DNA of 64,000 nt, from NCBI RefSeq assembly GCF_008000995.1, contig NZ_CP042828.1:682001-746000 (forward strand), given 5' to 3'. The position numbers were made by a program, and so were the translations under genes. The notes under the pieces are model-generated. The model saw only the letters and a list, made by a program, of their open reading frames with translations. It was not told the origin of the DNA and made no database searches. Shown here piece after piece: positions 16,798 through 24,444 of this stretch. Position 1 is the first letter of the stretch. The number at the start of each line of letters is the position of its first letter. Source of the DNA: Ruania zhangjianzhongii (GTDB taxonomy: Bacteria > Actinomycetota > Actinomycetes > Actinomycetales > Beutenbergiaceae).

Positions 16798-17549
16798 CGA
16801 GCCAGCTCCTCGAGGTGCCTGCGGATCTGGCCCGCTGAGGGTGCCTGCAGGTGGGAGACGAAGCTTCCGTCGGCAAGGAAGAGCACGTCATCGGCCATCG
16901 AGGCCACCTGGGCGTCGTGGGTGACCAGCACCAGGGTCTGGTCGAGCCGGCGGGCCGTGGTCCGCAGCACGTCCAGAACCTCAGCACCGGTCCGGGCGTC
17001 CAGAGCACCGGTCGGTTCGTCGGCGAAGACCACTGTGGGGCGCGCGATCAGCGCGCGGGCGATCGCCACCCGCTGGCGCTGCCCGCCGGACAGCTCGCTC
17101 GGGCGCCGCTGGGCCATCCCGTCCAGCCCCACCGCGGTGAGCAGGTACTGCTGCCACGCCGGATCTGGTCGCCGGCCGTCCAGCAGGAGCGGTAGGTGGA
17201 TGTTCTCGGCGACGCTCAGGTGCTCGATCAGGTTGTAGGACTGAAAGACGAAGCCCACCCGCGATCGGCGCAGCCGGGTCACCTGCTCCGGTGCCAAGGT
17301 GGTCAGGTCGGTATCGCCGATGAAGACCTGGCCGCTACTCGGCGTCTCGAGGCCGGCAGCGATGGTGAGGAAAGTGGACTTGCCCGAACCCGAGGGCCCC
17401 ATCACCGCAGTGCTGGAACCGGGCACGAGGGCGAGCGAGACCGAGCGCAGCGCCTCGATGGTGTCAGGTCCGTTCGGGTAGCGCTTGCGCACCTGCACGA
17501 GCCTGACGGCCGTGTCCAGACCGGTGGTGGCCGATGGGGCGATACTCAT
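16794..17549 (-). CDS. ABC transporter ATP-binding protein (LolD/MacB type)
   Basis: 251 residues with Walker A GPSGSGKST, the ABC signature LSGGQRQRVAIARAL, Walker B VVFADEPTGALD and the H-loop VTHD. The VFQSYNLIEHLSVAENI Q-loop is typical of the LolD/MacB/SalX group that pairs with FtsX permeases. It overlaps the permease start and drives export or substrate extraction from the outer leaflet. An inverted repeat 98 bp upstream may bind the neighbouring response regulator. Confidence 0.95.
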   Translation of the reverse strand: MSIAPSATTGLDTAVRLVQVRKRYPNGPDTIEALRSVSLALVPGSSTAVMGPSGSGKSTFLTIAAGLETPSSGQVFIGDTDLTTLAPEQVTRLRRSRVGFVFQSYNLIEHLSVAENIHLPLLLDGRRPDPAWQQYLLTAVGLDGMAQRRPSELSGGQRQRVAIARALIARPTVVFADEPTGALDARTGAEVLDVLRTTARRLDQTLVLVTHDAQVASMADDVLFLADGSFVSHLQAPSAGQIRRHLEELAR

Positions 17550-17646
17550 GCGATGTTCCCTCCGTCGCGGACGGGATCTCCGTCTCTCTTCGACGCTAGG
17601 GAGTGGCGCCCGAGGGTTCTAGCGGCCCCCGATGGCACTCATCAGA

Positions 17647-17664
17647 TTGCATCCTTTGATGCAA
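17647..17664. promoter_or_regulatory. Perfect inverted repeat upstream of ABC exporter
   Basis: TTGCATC-CTTT-GATGCAA is an exact 7-bp inverted repeat in the 119-bp gap between the response-regulator stop and the ATPase start. It is AT-rich relative to its surroundings and correctly placed to be a binding site for the NarL-type regulator. Confidence 0.45.
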
Positions 17665-17668
17665 CACC

Positions 17669-18358
17669 TCATCCCGGCGGCTCGGACGCACCGGTCGGCG
17701 CCGCGGTGACGATGTGGTTCTGATACGCCCACACCACCGCCTGGAGCCGGGAGCGCACCCCGATCTTGGGCAGCATCCGGGCCAGGTGGGACTTCACCGT
17801 GGCCACCTCCACCACCAGCGAACGGGCGATCTCCTCGTTCGACATCCCCTCGGCCAGGAGCAGCAGGATGTCCCGCTCGCGGTGGGTGAGCAGCTCGGCG
17901 CCACGCTGCGCCGTGACCGGCTGCAGGGACCGGCGCTGAGCGAACTCGCGCAGCACCCGGCGGGTCAGCGACTGGTCGATCGTGCCCAGGCCGGCGGCCA
18001 CCTGCCGCACCGCTGCCACGATGGTCTCCGGGGCGGAGTCCTTGAGCAGGAATCCCGAGACGCCGGCCTCCAGGGCCCCGAACACGTAGTCGTCCAGGTC
18101 GAACGTGGTCAGCACGAGAACGGGGATCGGGTCGGTGACCTCAGGCCCGCACAGCTCCCGGGCCGCGCTGATCCCGTCCCGGCCTGGCATCCGCACGTCC
18201 AGGCAGGCGACGTCGGGACGCAGTGACGTGGCCAGCTCGACCGCCTCGATACCGTCCGCAGCCGTGGCCACCACCTCGATGTCCGGTTCGGATGCGAGCA
18301 GGGCCTGGAGTCCGGCGCGGGCGAGGGCGTGGTCATCGGCGATGAGTACCCGGATCAT
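17669..18358 (-). CDS. NarL/LuxR-family response regulator
   Basis: 229 residues. Receiver domain with acidic pair Asp8-Asp9, phosphoacceptor Asp54 (ACLDVRMPG) and the conserved Lys in LLKDSAP; C-terminal LuxR helix-turn-helix (LTHRERDILLLLAEGMSNEEIARSL). It overlaps the stop of the kinase gene, so the two form a coupled pair. Its likely target is the adjacent exporter operon, which follows on the same strand after 119 bp. Confidence 0.95.
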   Translation of the reverse strand: MIRVLIADDHALARAGLQALLASEPDIEVVATAADGIEAVELATSLRPDVACLDVRMPGRDGISAARELCGPEVTDPIPVLVLTTFDLDDYVFGALEAGVSGFLLKDSAPETIVAAVRQVAAGLGTIDQSLTRRVLREFAQRRSLQPVTAQRGAELLTHRERDILLLLAEGMSNEEIARSLVVEVATVKSHLARMLPKIGVRSRLQAVVWAYQNHIVTAAPTGASEPPG

Positions 18359-19587
18359 GTCGCCTCCTGGGCGCTGGTGCGCGGGATGGTCAGCTCGACC
18401 TGCCAGCCGCCGTCGACCACCGGGCCGTAGCTGAGCTCTGCGCCGATCAGCTCGGCACGTTCATGCATCCCGCGCAGCCCGAAACCATCGCGGCCCGGCG
18501 GGCTGGCGGCCTCCGCCGGCCCGTTGCGCACGGTGATCACCACAGTGTTCTCACCGCGGTCGTCCAGCTCGACCGATCGAGCGGCGCCGGCGGCGTGCAG
18601 CTGGGTGTTCGCCAACGACTCCTGCACCATCCGGTAGCCGGTCAGGTGCGCGGCTGGGCCCAGGTCCGCACCGAGCATGCCGGCGTCCGGGGCGCGGACG
18701 GTCAGCTCGATCGGGTGCTCGGAGGTACTGAACTGCTGCACCAGCTCCGGCACCGCCGCGAGAGTGGCAGGCCCCTCGTCGTCGTCCTCCTCCCGCAGCA
18801 GGCCGACCAGCCGGCGCAGATCGTCCAGCACCAGACTGCTCTGCGCGCGGATCTGCTGCACCCCGGCTCGTGCGGCCGATGGATCGGTGTCGATCTGCAG
18901 GTCGACCGCTGCGGCCATCAGGGAGAGGCCGGAGAGGTGGTGCGCGGCAATGTCATGCAGCTCGCGGGCCATCGTGGTGCGCTGGGTGGCGATCGCGGCC
19001 TGGATGATCGCATCGCGTTCACCGGCGAGGGCGCGTAGCTCTTCGCGGTGTGCTTCACGGGCGGCGCGCCGGGCGGCCACCAGGAGAGCGATCACCAGGG
19101 GCCCGCCGACCACCAGCACCGCCTGCAGCAGCGCTGCGGCCACTGCCGGGCCCGGGCCGATGCCGGCCGGGTCGAGCAGCTGGTTCGCGGCGTAGCCGGC
19201 ACCGAACAGCAGCACTGCTGCGGTAAGTCCCGCGCGCAGCCGGGGGAGCGGGTGGGAGACGGCGGCGAGGTAGACGGTCACCATCACCGGTAACGAGGTG
19301 AGCCCGAACCCGTCCCCCCGGGCCAGCCAGACCGCCAACAGCGGAAGACCGGCCACCGCCAGTACCGCCACCACCGGGAACGAGCGTGCCGCAGCGACGG
19401 TGACCGACTGGAGTACGAACAGGGCGACCAGCCACCACCAGCCGGGCTCCGCCGGATGCGGGCTCGCCGTGTCTCCGGCCAGGGCGACCAGCACCGGCAG
19501 GACGAACAGCAGCACCAGGGTCACCAGCGCGGTGCCGAGGGCCGCGAAGGCGTCCCGCCGACCGACCACAGCGGCGAGCCGATGCAT
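18355..19587 (-). CDS. Sensor histidine kinase (HisKA_3, NarX/DesK-like)
   Basis: 410 residues from the ATG at 19587, which has AAGGGA 5 bp upstream; a GTG at 19602 in frame is a weaker choice. The N-terminal half has about six hydrophobic segments without a large external loop, as in sensors that read the membrane or a partner transporter. The dimerisation box TTMARELHDIAAHHLSGL holds the phosphorylated His, and the C-terminal HATPase has a GRDGFGLRGMHERAEL motif. It should phosphorylate the response regulator encoded by the overlapping downstream gene. Confidence 0.93.
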   Translation of the reverse strand: MHRLAAVVGRRDAFAALGTALVTLVLLFVLPVLVALAGDTASPHPAEPGWWWLVALFVLQSVTVAAARSFPVVAVLAVAGLPLLAVWLARGDGFGLTSLPVMVTVYLAAVSHPLPRLRAGLTAAVLLFGAGYAANQLLDPAGIGPGPAVAAALLQAVLVVGGPLVIALLVAARRAAREAHREELRALAGERDAIIQAAIATQRTTMARELHDIAAHHLSGLSLMAAAVDLQIDTDPSAARAGVQQIRAQSSLVLDDLRRLVGLLREEDDDEGPATLAAVPELVQQFSTSEHPIELTVRAPDAGMLGADLGPAAHLTGYRMVQESLANTQLHAAGAARSVELDDRGENTVVITVRNGPAEAASPPGRDGFGLRGMHERAELIGAELSYGPVVDGGWQVELTIPRTSAQEAT

Positions 19588-19711
19588 CGCAGATCCCTTC
19601 ACCTCGTGTCCTGGTGGGAGCCTATGCCACCGCTGTTCCGGCGGACTCGGGGCGGGGCTCGTGGCGCTTCGCCCGAGGTGGCCTGGCCGGCGTTCCCGGA
19701 CCGGCCGTGAA

Positions 19712-19731
19712 GGTCCTCCTCAGGGAGGACC
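19712..19731. promoter_or_regulatory. Short perfect hairpin in divergent intergenic region
   Basis: GGTCCTCC and GGAGGACC are 8-bp inverted arms around a TCAG loop, between the kinase start and the membrane-protein start at 19786. It could be an operator or a transcript hairpin; no T-tract follows. Confidence 0.3.
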
Positions 19732-19785
19732 CGGTCGGCCCACAGGGACGATGCCGTCGGCCGGCTCCGGCGGGAGGGTGAGGGC

Positions 19786-20388
19786 ATGCCCTCACCACGA
19801 GCAGAATCCCGGCGACGCCGACGGCGGTCGATCCGTTGGCCCGACACTGTGCCCGGCACTCCGCGTTGGGCCGTGCTGGCGGCCTACGCCGTGCCGCTTT
19901 GCATCCTGCCCTCAGCGCTCTGGCGCACGGTCGGGGCGCTCGACGGCAGCCTGTCCGTGGACGGCACTCCGCTCTGGTACGTGCTGATGCTCAGCGCGCT
20001 CTCCGTCGGCCTGGGGCTGCTCACCCTCGGCCTGGTCCATTCCTGGGGAGAGCGGGTGCCCTCGTGGGTGCCCCGCCTCGGTGGCCGGCGTGTGCCGGCC
20101 CGGGCGGCCGTGCTCCCAGCGGGCATCGGTGCGTTGCTGCTCGCTGGGATCATCGCCGTCGCAATCTATCGCTGGAACACCTTTGCGGCGATTGATCCGG
20201 ACTCACCCCTGACGTGGATGAGCGATCGAGACCTGATGACGGATCTGCGGCCGCTGTCCCAGCGGGAGGAGGCCGGCATCGTGCTCTGGACCTACGCCCC
20301 GATGATCGCCTGGCCGGTGTTGCTGGCGGCAGTGACCTGGGCCTACCGGTGGCGGCGTACCGGCGGTAGCCCGATGGTGAAGGGCTGA
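19786..20388 (+). CDS. Four-helix membrane protein of unknown function
   Basis: 200 residues. After an Arg-rich head (RRRRRRSIRW) there are about four hydrophobic segments. The stretch HSWGERVPSWVPRLGGRRVP followed by a membrane segment recurs in the next protein (YTWGQVFPRWVPFGGGRRVP), so the two genes are related by duplication. I recognise no functional family. Divergent from the kinase gene and 5 bp from the next start. Confidence 0.75.
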   Translation: MPSPRAESRRRRRRSIRWPDTVPGTPRWAVLAAYAVPLCILPSALWRTVGALDGSLSVDGTPLWYVLMLSALSVGLGLLTLGLVHSWGERVPSWVPRLGGRRVPARAAVLPAGIGALLLAGIIAVAIYRWNTFAAIDPDSPLTWMSDRDLMTDLRPLSQREEAGIVLWTYAPMIAWPVLLAAVTWAYRWRRTGGSPMVKG

Positions 20389-20393
20389 CGGCG

Positions 20394-21503
20394 GTGGTCG
20401 ACCTGTCGCCGGTGGATACTCCTGCCGCCTCGCCATTGTCACGAAAGGGCTGGCCGCACCGGATCCCGCGGGCGGGGGTGCTCTGGGCGGCGTGCTACGC
20501 GGCGGTCCAGCTGGTCTGGGTGATCAGCGGGACGGACGTGCCGTGGTCGCCACAGGTGTCCGAACCGTCCTGGCTGCTGCTCGTCCGCGGCCTGCTCGCC
20601 GTGCTCGCCGGAGCTGCCTGCCTGGCGGTCGCCCGACGGCGCAGCGTGGGCCGGCGCTGGTTCGTCCGGCCGGCGCTGCTGGTCGCCATCCCCGCGCTCG
20701 CCTCCGGGATGATCAGTCTTCCGGCCCAGCTGGTCACGGTGGCCGCCGGGGCCGGGGTGGACAGTGTCCCGGCCGCCGTCCAGGTGCTGCTCAGCACGAT
20801 AGGTCTGTGCCTGCTCGGACCCACTGTGCTGGTCTCCGAACGTGATGCGCGGGGAGCCTGCGCGCGTTGCGGCCGGCAGCACGCAGGTGAGGCGAACACG
20901 GTGCGGCACCCGAGCGCGACGCCCGCCTCGCGCAGGACCACAACCCTCGCTGGCATCCTGGCCGCGGGCCTGCTGCCCTGGGCACTGACGAAGACCGTCT
21001 GGTGGCTCGGCGGAACCATCTTGGGCGCACCTGCCGAGGCCTGGCGGGCCGCCAACTCGGCGGAGACTCCGGTCGTGGCAGCGCTCGGTGCCCTCGGTAT
21101 CGATGTGACGGTGCTGGCGGCCGGGGTTGCCGTGGTTCTGCTGCTGGCCCTGCTGTACACCTGGGGTCAGGTGTTTCCGAGGTGGGTCCCCTTCGGTGGT
21201 GGGCGTCGGGTACCGCGACTGACGGTACTGCTGCCGGCCTGGTTGTGCGGGTTCCCCCTGGCGACCTACGGCGCCGTCCTGGTGGTCTACGTCCTGCTGA
21301 TCGGCGCCGGTCTGCTGCCGGCGCCGGAGGTCTCCGCACCGTTCACCTCGACTGCCGGGGTGACCTGGATGACCCTTTTCGGCGGCCTCGCCTTCGGCGG
21401 ACTGGGTGGCGGTCTGCTCGTTGCCGCTCGCTCGTACGCACGCCGGACCCGCCCGTGGTGCGGACGGCCGGAAGGAGCGACCAAACGGGCTCTTCCCAGA
21501 TGA
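20394..21503 (+). CDS. Multi-helix membrane protein, C-terminus replaced by an IS end
   Basis: 369 residues from a GTG 5 bp after the previous stop, with about eight hydrophobic segments and a C-terminal half homologous to the upstream protein. An ISL3 terminal repeat begins at 21487 inside the gene, so the last five residues and the stop codon come from the IS; the native C-terminus is lost. Unknown function. The tail loss is short and beyond the last membrane segment, so the protein may still fold. Confidence 0.75.
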   Translation: MVDLSPVDTPAASPLSRKGWPHRIPRAGVLWAACYAAVQLVWVISGTDVPWSPQVSEPSWLLLVRGLLAVLAGAACLAVARRRSVGRRWFVRPALLVAIPALASGMISLPAQLVTVAAGAGVDSVPAAVQVLLSTIGLCLLGPTVLVSERDARGACARCGRQHAGEANTVRHPSATPASRRTTTLAGILAAGLLPWALTKTVWWLGGTILGAPAEAWRAANSAETPVVAALGALGIDVTVLAAGVAVVLLLALLYTWGQVFPRWVPFGGGRRVPRLTVLLPAWLCGFPLATYGAVLVVYVLLIGAGLLPAPEVSAPFTSTAGVTWMTLFGGLAFGGLGGGLLVAARSYARRTRPWCGRPEGATKRALPR

Positions 21504-21675
21504 GGGTGTAGGTCGGCCGGGCGCGTCGGTCCGCAGGTAGACGTCGAGGTCTCCCGACGATGGAGGTTCCTACGCCATCCATCCGAAAGACCTCGACGTG
21601 ACCGACGCTACCCCGCCGGCCGGCTTCGGCCGCCTTGACCTGAGCGCCTTCGCGTCTCATCCCAATCGACCCTGA
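21487..21675 (+). mobile_element. ISL3-family relic (left end and 5' start of transposase)
   Basis: From 21487 the sequence aligns with the left end of the complete ISL3 at 26526: terminal repeat GGGCTCTTCCC..GAGGGTGT, the hairpin at 21541-21599, and the first codons of a transposase (GTG at 21598, VTDATPP..). Similarity fades near 21660 and an in-frame TGA closes it at 21675. No right end remains. Confidence 0.85.
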
Positions 21676-21883
21676 TCGGGTCTGCTGATCCTCTCGACGA
21701 GAACGCAGCGACACATCACAGCCACCCGACCCCGACCGTCCGGGAAGCCGGGGCACGTCACATGGGCTGTGCTGCGGGCGTGTCGAGTGGGTAGTCCAGG
21801 GGCGACGCAGGAGCGTCGACGCGACGTGCTGAGAGGTGGTTCCAGTCGAGCACTAGGACACCGGCTACAGGCATGGCGATAGG
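21676..21883. other. Unassigned spacer between IS relic and GlxA-type gene
   Basis: 208 bp without a recognisable gene, RNA or repeat. It may be debris from the IS deletion. Confidence 0.5.
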
Positions 21884-22825
21884 TCAGGAACGGCGTCGCT
21901 CCCTGCGCAGGAGGGAGCGCAGAGTCTCGGCGTTTGCGTAGCCGACCCGTAGCGCGATCTCGGCGGAGGTGAGGTCCGTGGTTGCTGAGAGGTGTCGAGC
22001 TCGTTCGGTGCGAAGCCGTTGGACGAACCCGAGCGGAGTGAGGTTGAGCGCCGCACGGACTCGTCGTTCGAGGGTGCGCCGGCTGGTGCCGAGCGACTGC
22101 GCGACGAAGGCGACGTTGAACGGTTCGTCCAGGCGGGCGCGCACGAAGCGTTCGAACTCGACGACGATCGGGTCCTCGTGCCGGAGATGTTCGTAGGCGA
22201 CGAAGGCCGCCTGCGACGGGCGCTCGTCGATGATGAGGAGCTTGGCGACACGTTGGGCCAGGTCGGGGCTGATCGATCGCACGAGTGAGAGCGCGAGGTC
22301 GATGTGGGCGAACGCGGCGCCGGCGGTGACGAGGTTCCCGTCGACCACGACCATGGTGTCGAGATCGAGGGCGACGGTCGGATAGCGCTTCAGGAACTCC
22401 GGCCCCAGGAACCAGCTGGTCGTCGCCCGCCGATGATGCATCCGTCCGGTCTCGGCGACGGCGAACACGCCGGTGCACGCCGCGGCGATCCGGGTGGTCG
22501 CCTCGTCGAGGCGCCCGAGCGAGGCGATGACCGAACGAGCATCTCGGCTCTGGAGGGCGTCGTGGGTAGCGGCGGCCGTGAGGGTTCCAAGCGCAGGGAC
22601 GACGACCACGTCGAACTCTGCGGACTCCGACAGCGGGTGGTCCACCGACAGGGTCATCGATGTTGTCGTGGTCACTCGCCGTTTCGGTCCGAGGATGGCG
22701 AGTTCGATCGGGTCGATCCGCGGGTCGACATCGCTGCGGGCTCCGTCGGCCACCCGCACGATGTCGATGATCGACGCGACAGCCGAACCGAAGCAGCCGT
22801 CGATCGCGATCAGTCCGATACGCAT
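21884..22825 (-). CDS. GlxA/AraC-family regulator (DJ-1/PfpI plus AraC HTH)
   Basis: 313 residues from the ATG at 22825 (MRIGLIAIDGCFGS is the normal family start; frame extends upstream to 22918). The N-terminal half is a DJ-1/PfpI amidotransferase-like domain (TRIAAACTGVFAVAETG at the elbow). The C-terminal AraC double helix-turn-helix ends with DLTSAEIALRVGYANAETLRSLLRRE. It is divergent from the monooxygenase/GlcG-type genes and probably regulates them. Confidence 0.92.
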   Translation of the reverse strand: MRIGLIAIDGCFGSAVASIIDIVRVADGARSDVDPRIDPIELAILGPKRRVTTTTSMTLSVDHPLSESAEFDVVVVPALGTLTAAATHDALQSRDARSVIASLGRLDEATTRIAAACTGVFAVAETGRMHHRRATTSWFLGPEFLKRYPTVALDLDTMVVVDGNLVTAGAAFAHIDLALSLVRSISPDLAQRVAKLLIIDERPSQAAFVAYEHLRHEDPIVVEFERFVRARLDEPFNVAFVAQSLGTSRRTLERRVRAALNLTPLGFVQRLRTERARHLSATTDLTSAEIALRVGYANAETLRSLLRRERRRS

Positions 22826-22933
22826 GGCGTGAACAATAGCAATACTGTCGTATACGCCACTTCTCACATGCCCTTGCTCGTCATACGCTGAACTCGCTTC
22901 ACCAAGAAACCTCGACACCTAGGAGAACCCCTC

Positions 22934-23245
22934 ATGTCCACACCCGCATCACTTCCGTATGCCTTCGTCGCCAAGATCGTCGCGGCCGATGGACAGCACG
23001 ACGCGCTCGCCGATCTGCTCGCCGGCGCTGTCGCCCTCGCCAACGAAGAAGTAGGAACGATTGTCTGGTTCGCGGTCAGGACCCACGCCGACACCTTCTG
23101 GATCTTCGATGCATTCCCCGACGAGGCCGCTCGCGACGCCCACGCCAACGGCGCCATCGTCGCAGCCCTGACGGCCAACCAGCACCTCCTCGGCGCAGCA
23201 CCCGAGATCCTGCCGGCCGACGTCCTCGCGTCCAAGCTCCCGTAG
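22934..23245 (+). CDS. Antibiotic-biosynthesis-monooxygenase-like protein (ABM fold)
   Basis: 103 residues forming one ferredoxin-like ABM domain (FVAKIVAADGQHDALADLL .. TFWIFDAFPDEAARDAH). Such small proteins act as quinol monooxygenases or heme-handling enzymes, usually as dimers. Good AGGAGAACCCC leader before the ATG. It lies divergently from the GlxA-type regulator and upstream of a GlcG/HbpS-type gene. Confidence 0.85.
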   Translation: MSTPASLPYAFVAKIVAADGQHDALADLLAGAVALANEEVGTIVWFAVRTHADTFWIFDAFPDEAARDAHANGAIVAALTANQHLLGAAPEILPADVLASKLP

Positions 23246-23376
23246 TCCGCCCACGCACGTTCGCAACGCGAAGCACAACACGAGCGCTGTCGGTCACAAA
23301 CTCAACAGGCAAACCAACGGGCGGCTCTGGAGCGGCTCGAGCCACAAAGCGCACGCCACATTCGAAGGAGCAATTG

Positions 23377-23787
23377 ATGCTATCTATTCCTACATTGTCG
23401 TTGGACGACGCCAAACGTGTCATCGCGGCAGCAGAAGCTGAATCCAGCACGCAGGGTCAGCCCAGTAACATCGCCGTCGTCGATGCCGGCGGCAATCTCG
23501 TCGCTCACGTACGGATGGACGGAGCGTGGCTGGGCAGCATCGACATCTCGATCAACAAAGCCTTCACGGCCCGCGCGTTCGACACAGCCACCAAAGACCT
23601 CGGCGACCTCGCCCAACCCGGTGAGCAGTTCTACGGCATCCACGCCTCCAACGACGGTCGGGTGATGATCTTCGCCGGTGGCATCCCGCTCGAGCGCGAC
23701 GGCCAGGTCGTCGGCGCCGTCGGCGTCAGCGGAGGAACCGGTGACCAAGACCAGGCCGTCGCCGAAGTCGCCGCCAGCGCCTTCTGA
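23377..23787 (+). CDS. GlcG/HbpS-family heme-binding-type protein
   Basis: 136 residues starting at the ATG at 23377, placed 6 bp after GAAGGAG; the TTG just before it is unlikely. The pattern SLDDAKRVIAAAEAES, VDAGGNLVAHVRMDGA and a Gly-rich GAVGVSGGTGDQDQAVAEVA end is that of the GlcG/HbpS family, whose members bind heme or cobalamin in some cases. It belongs to the small operon under the GlxA-type regulator, cut off downstream by the IS3 element. Confidence 0.88.
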   Translation: MLSIPTLSLDDAKRVIAAAEAESSTQGQPSNIAVVDAGGNLVAHVRMDGAWLGSIDISINKAFTARAFDTATKDLGDLAQPGEQFYGIHASNDGRVMIFAGGIPLERDGQVVGAVGVSGGTGDQDQAVAEVAASAF

Positions 23788-23847
23788 GACCGACCCGCAC
23801 CGAACCCGGCCCCCGGCCGGCAGCCCACCCCCCGAAGGAGCCGCACC

Positions 23848-23872
23848 ATGCGTGCTCTCGTGTACCACGGTT
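23848..23872 (+). pseudogene. First eight codons of an alcohol dehydrogenase cut by IS3
   Basis: After a GAAGGAG site, ATG at 23848 begins MRALVYHG, the usual first residues of zinc-dependent alcohol dehydrogenases found next to such GlcG/GlxA genes. The frame enters the IS3 left end at about 23873 and the rest of the gene is not present in the window. Confidence 0.6.
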
Positions 23873-23927
23873 GTGAAGCGCCCCAGGTTTGATGCCGCTC
23901 CCTTCTGAGTCCAGGAGGATGAGCACC

Positions 23928-24227
23928 ATGCCGAAGAAGATCGATCCCGAGCTGCGTGAGCGCGCGGTGCGGATGGTGCGTGAGCACCAGCAGGACTACC
24001 CGTCGGTGACGGCCGCGTCGAAGGCCGTGGCCGAGCGGCTCGGATTGGGCCGAGAGAGCGTGCGTCGCTGGGTGGCCCAAGCCGAGATCGACGCGGGCGC
24101 CAAGCCGGGCGTGACGAGCGAGGAGCACGCTGAGATCAAGCGGCTCAAGGCCGAGAACAAGCGGCTGCGCGAGGACGTGGAGATCCTCCGCGCGGCAACG
24201 ACTTTCTTCGTGTCAATGTCAAAGTGA
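23928..24227 (+). pseudogene. IS3 orfA, disrupted by IS110 after codon 94
   Basis: Start ATG at 23928, 9 bp after AGGAGG. 94 codons encode the helix-turn-helix and leucine-zipper-like region of IS3 OrfA (MPKKIDPELRERAVRMV .. EIKRLKAENKRLREDVEIL) up to ATTFF. The frame then enters IS110 and stops at 24227. Joining base 24210 to base 25526 restores V-G-E-L-D-P-R-N-R and a stop at 25552-25554, giving the standard OrfA end and a 103-residue protein. Confidence 0.9.
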
Positions 24228-24444
24228 TCGTGCCCGATCGGGGTTCGCTCGTTTCTTCGCTGCCCCGGGTTACGAACGGCACTCGGTGGCTTCTCTCCGA
24301 TGTGCGGCCTCGGTCGGGCGCCCTGTCGGCAGCGGGTGCGTGGCTTGATAGGAGCCTGCCTGCGAGTTTCGCGCTGAATTGAGGCGTGCCCGCCTCGCTG
24401 CCGACAGGGCGCCCGAATAGCCCGTCGACGTAGGAGGTCCCTGG
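24212..24444 (+). ncRNA. Putative IS110 bridge RNA
   Basis: The leader between the IS110 left end and the transposase has two loops. The first (stem GTTCG 24243-24247 / CGAAC 24273-24277) contains TTTCTTCG at 24252-24259, identical to the 8 bases left of the insertion, and CCCCG at 24263-24267, the reverse complement of the 5 bases right of it. The second sits on a perfect 20-bp stem (24315-24334 / 24396-24415) and contains ATAGGAGC at 24348-24355, identical to the right end of the element (25517-25524), and ATTGA at 24378-24382, complementary to the left end (24213-24217). This is the bispecific guide layout of IS110 bridge RNAs. RNA ends are not mapped. Confidence 0.75.

Noticed and set aside
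24045-24052. ATTGGGCC inside IS3 orfA as another defence-locus operator
   Set aside because: It is coding sequence in an insertion element far from the locus; single occurrences of a 6-mer are expected by chance.
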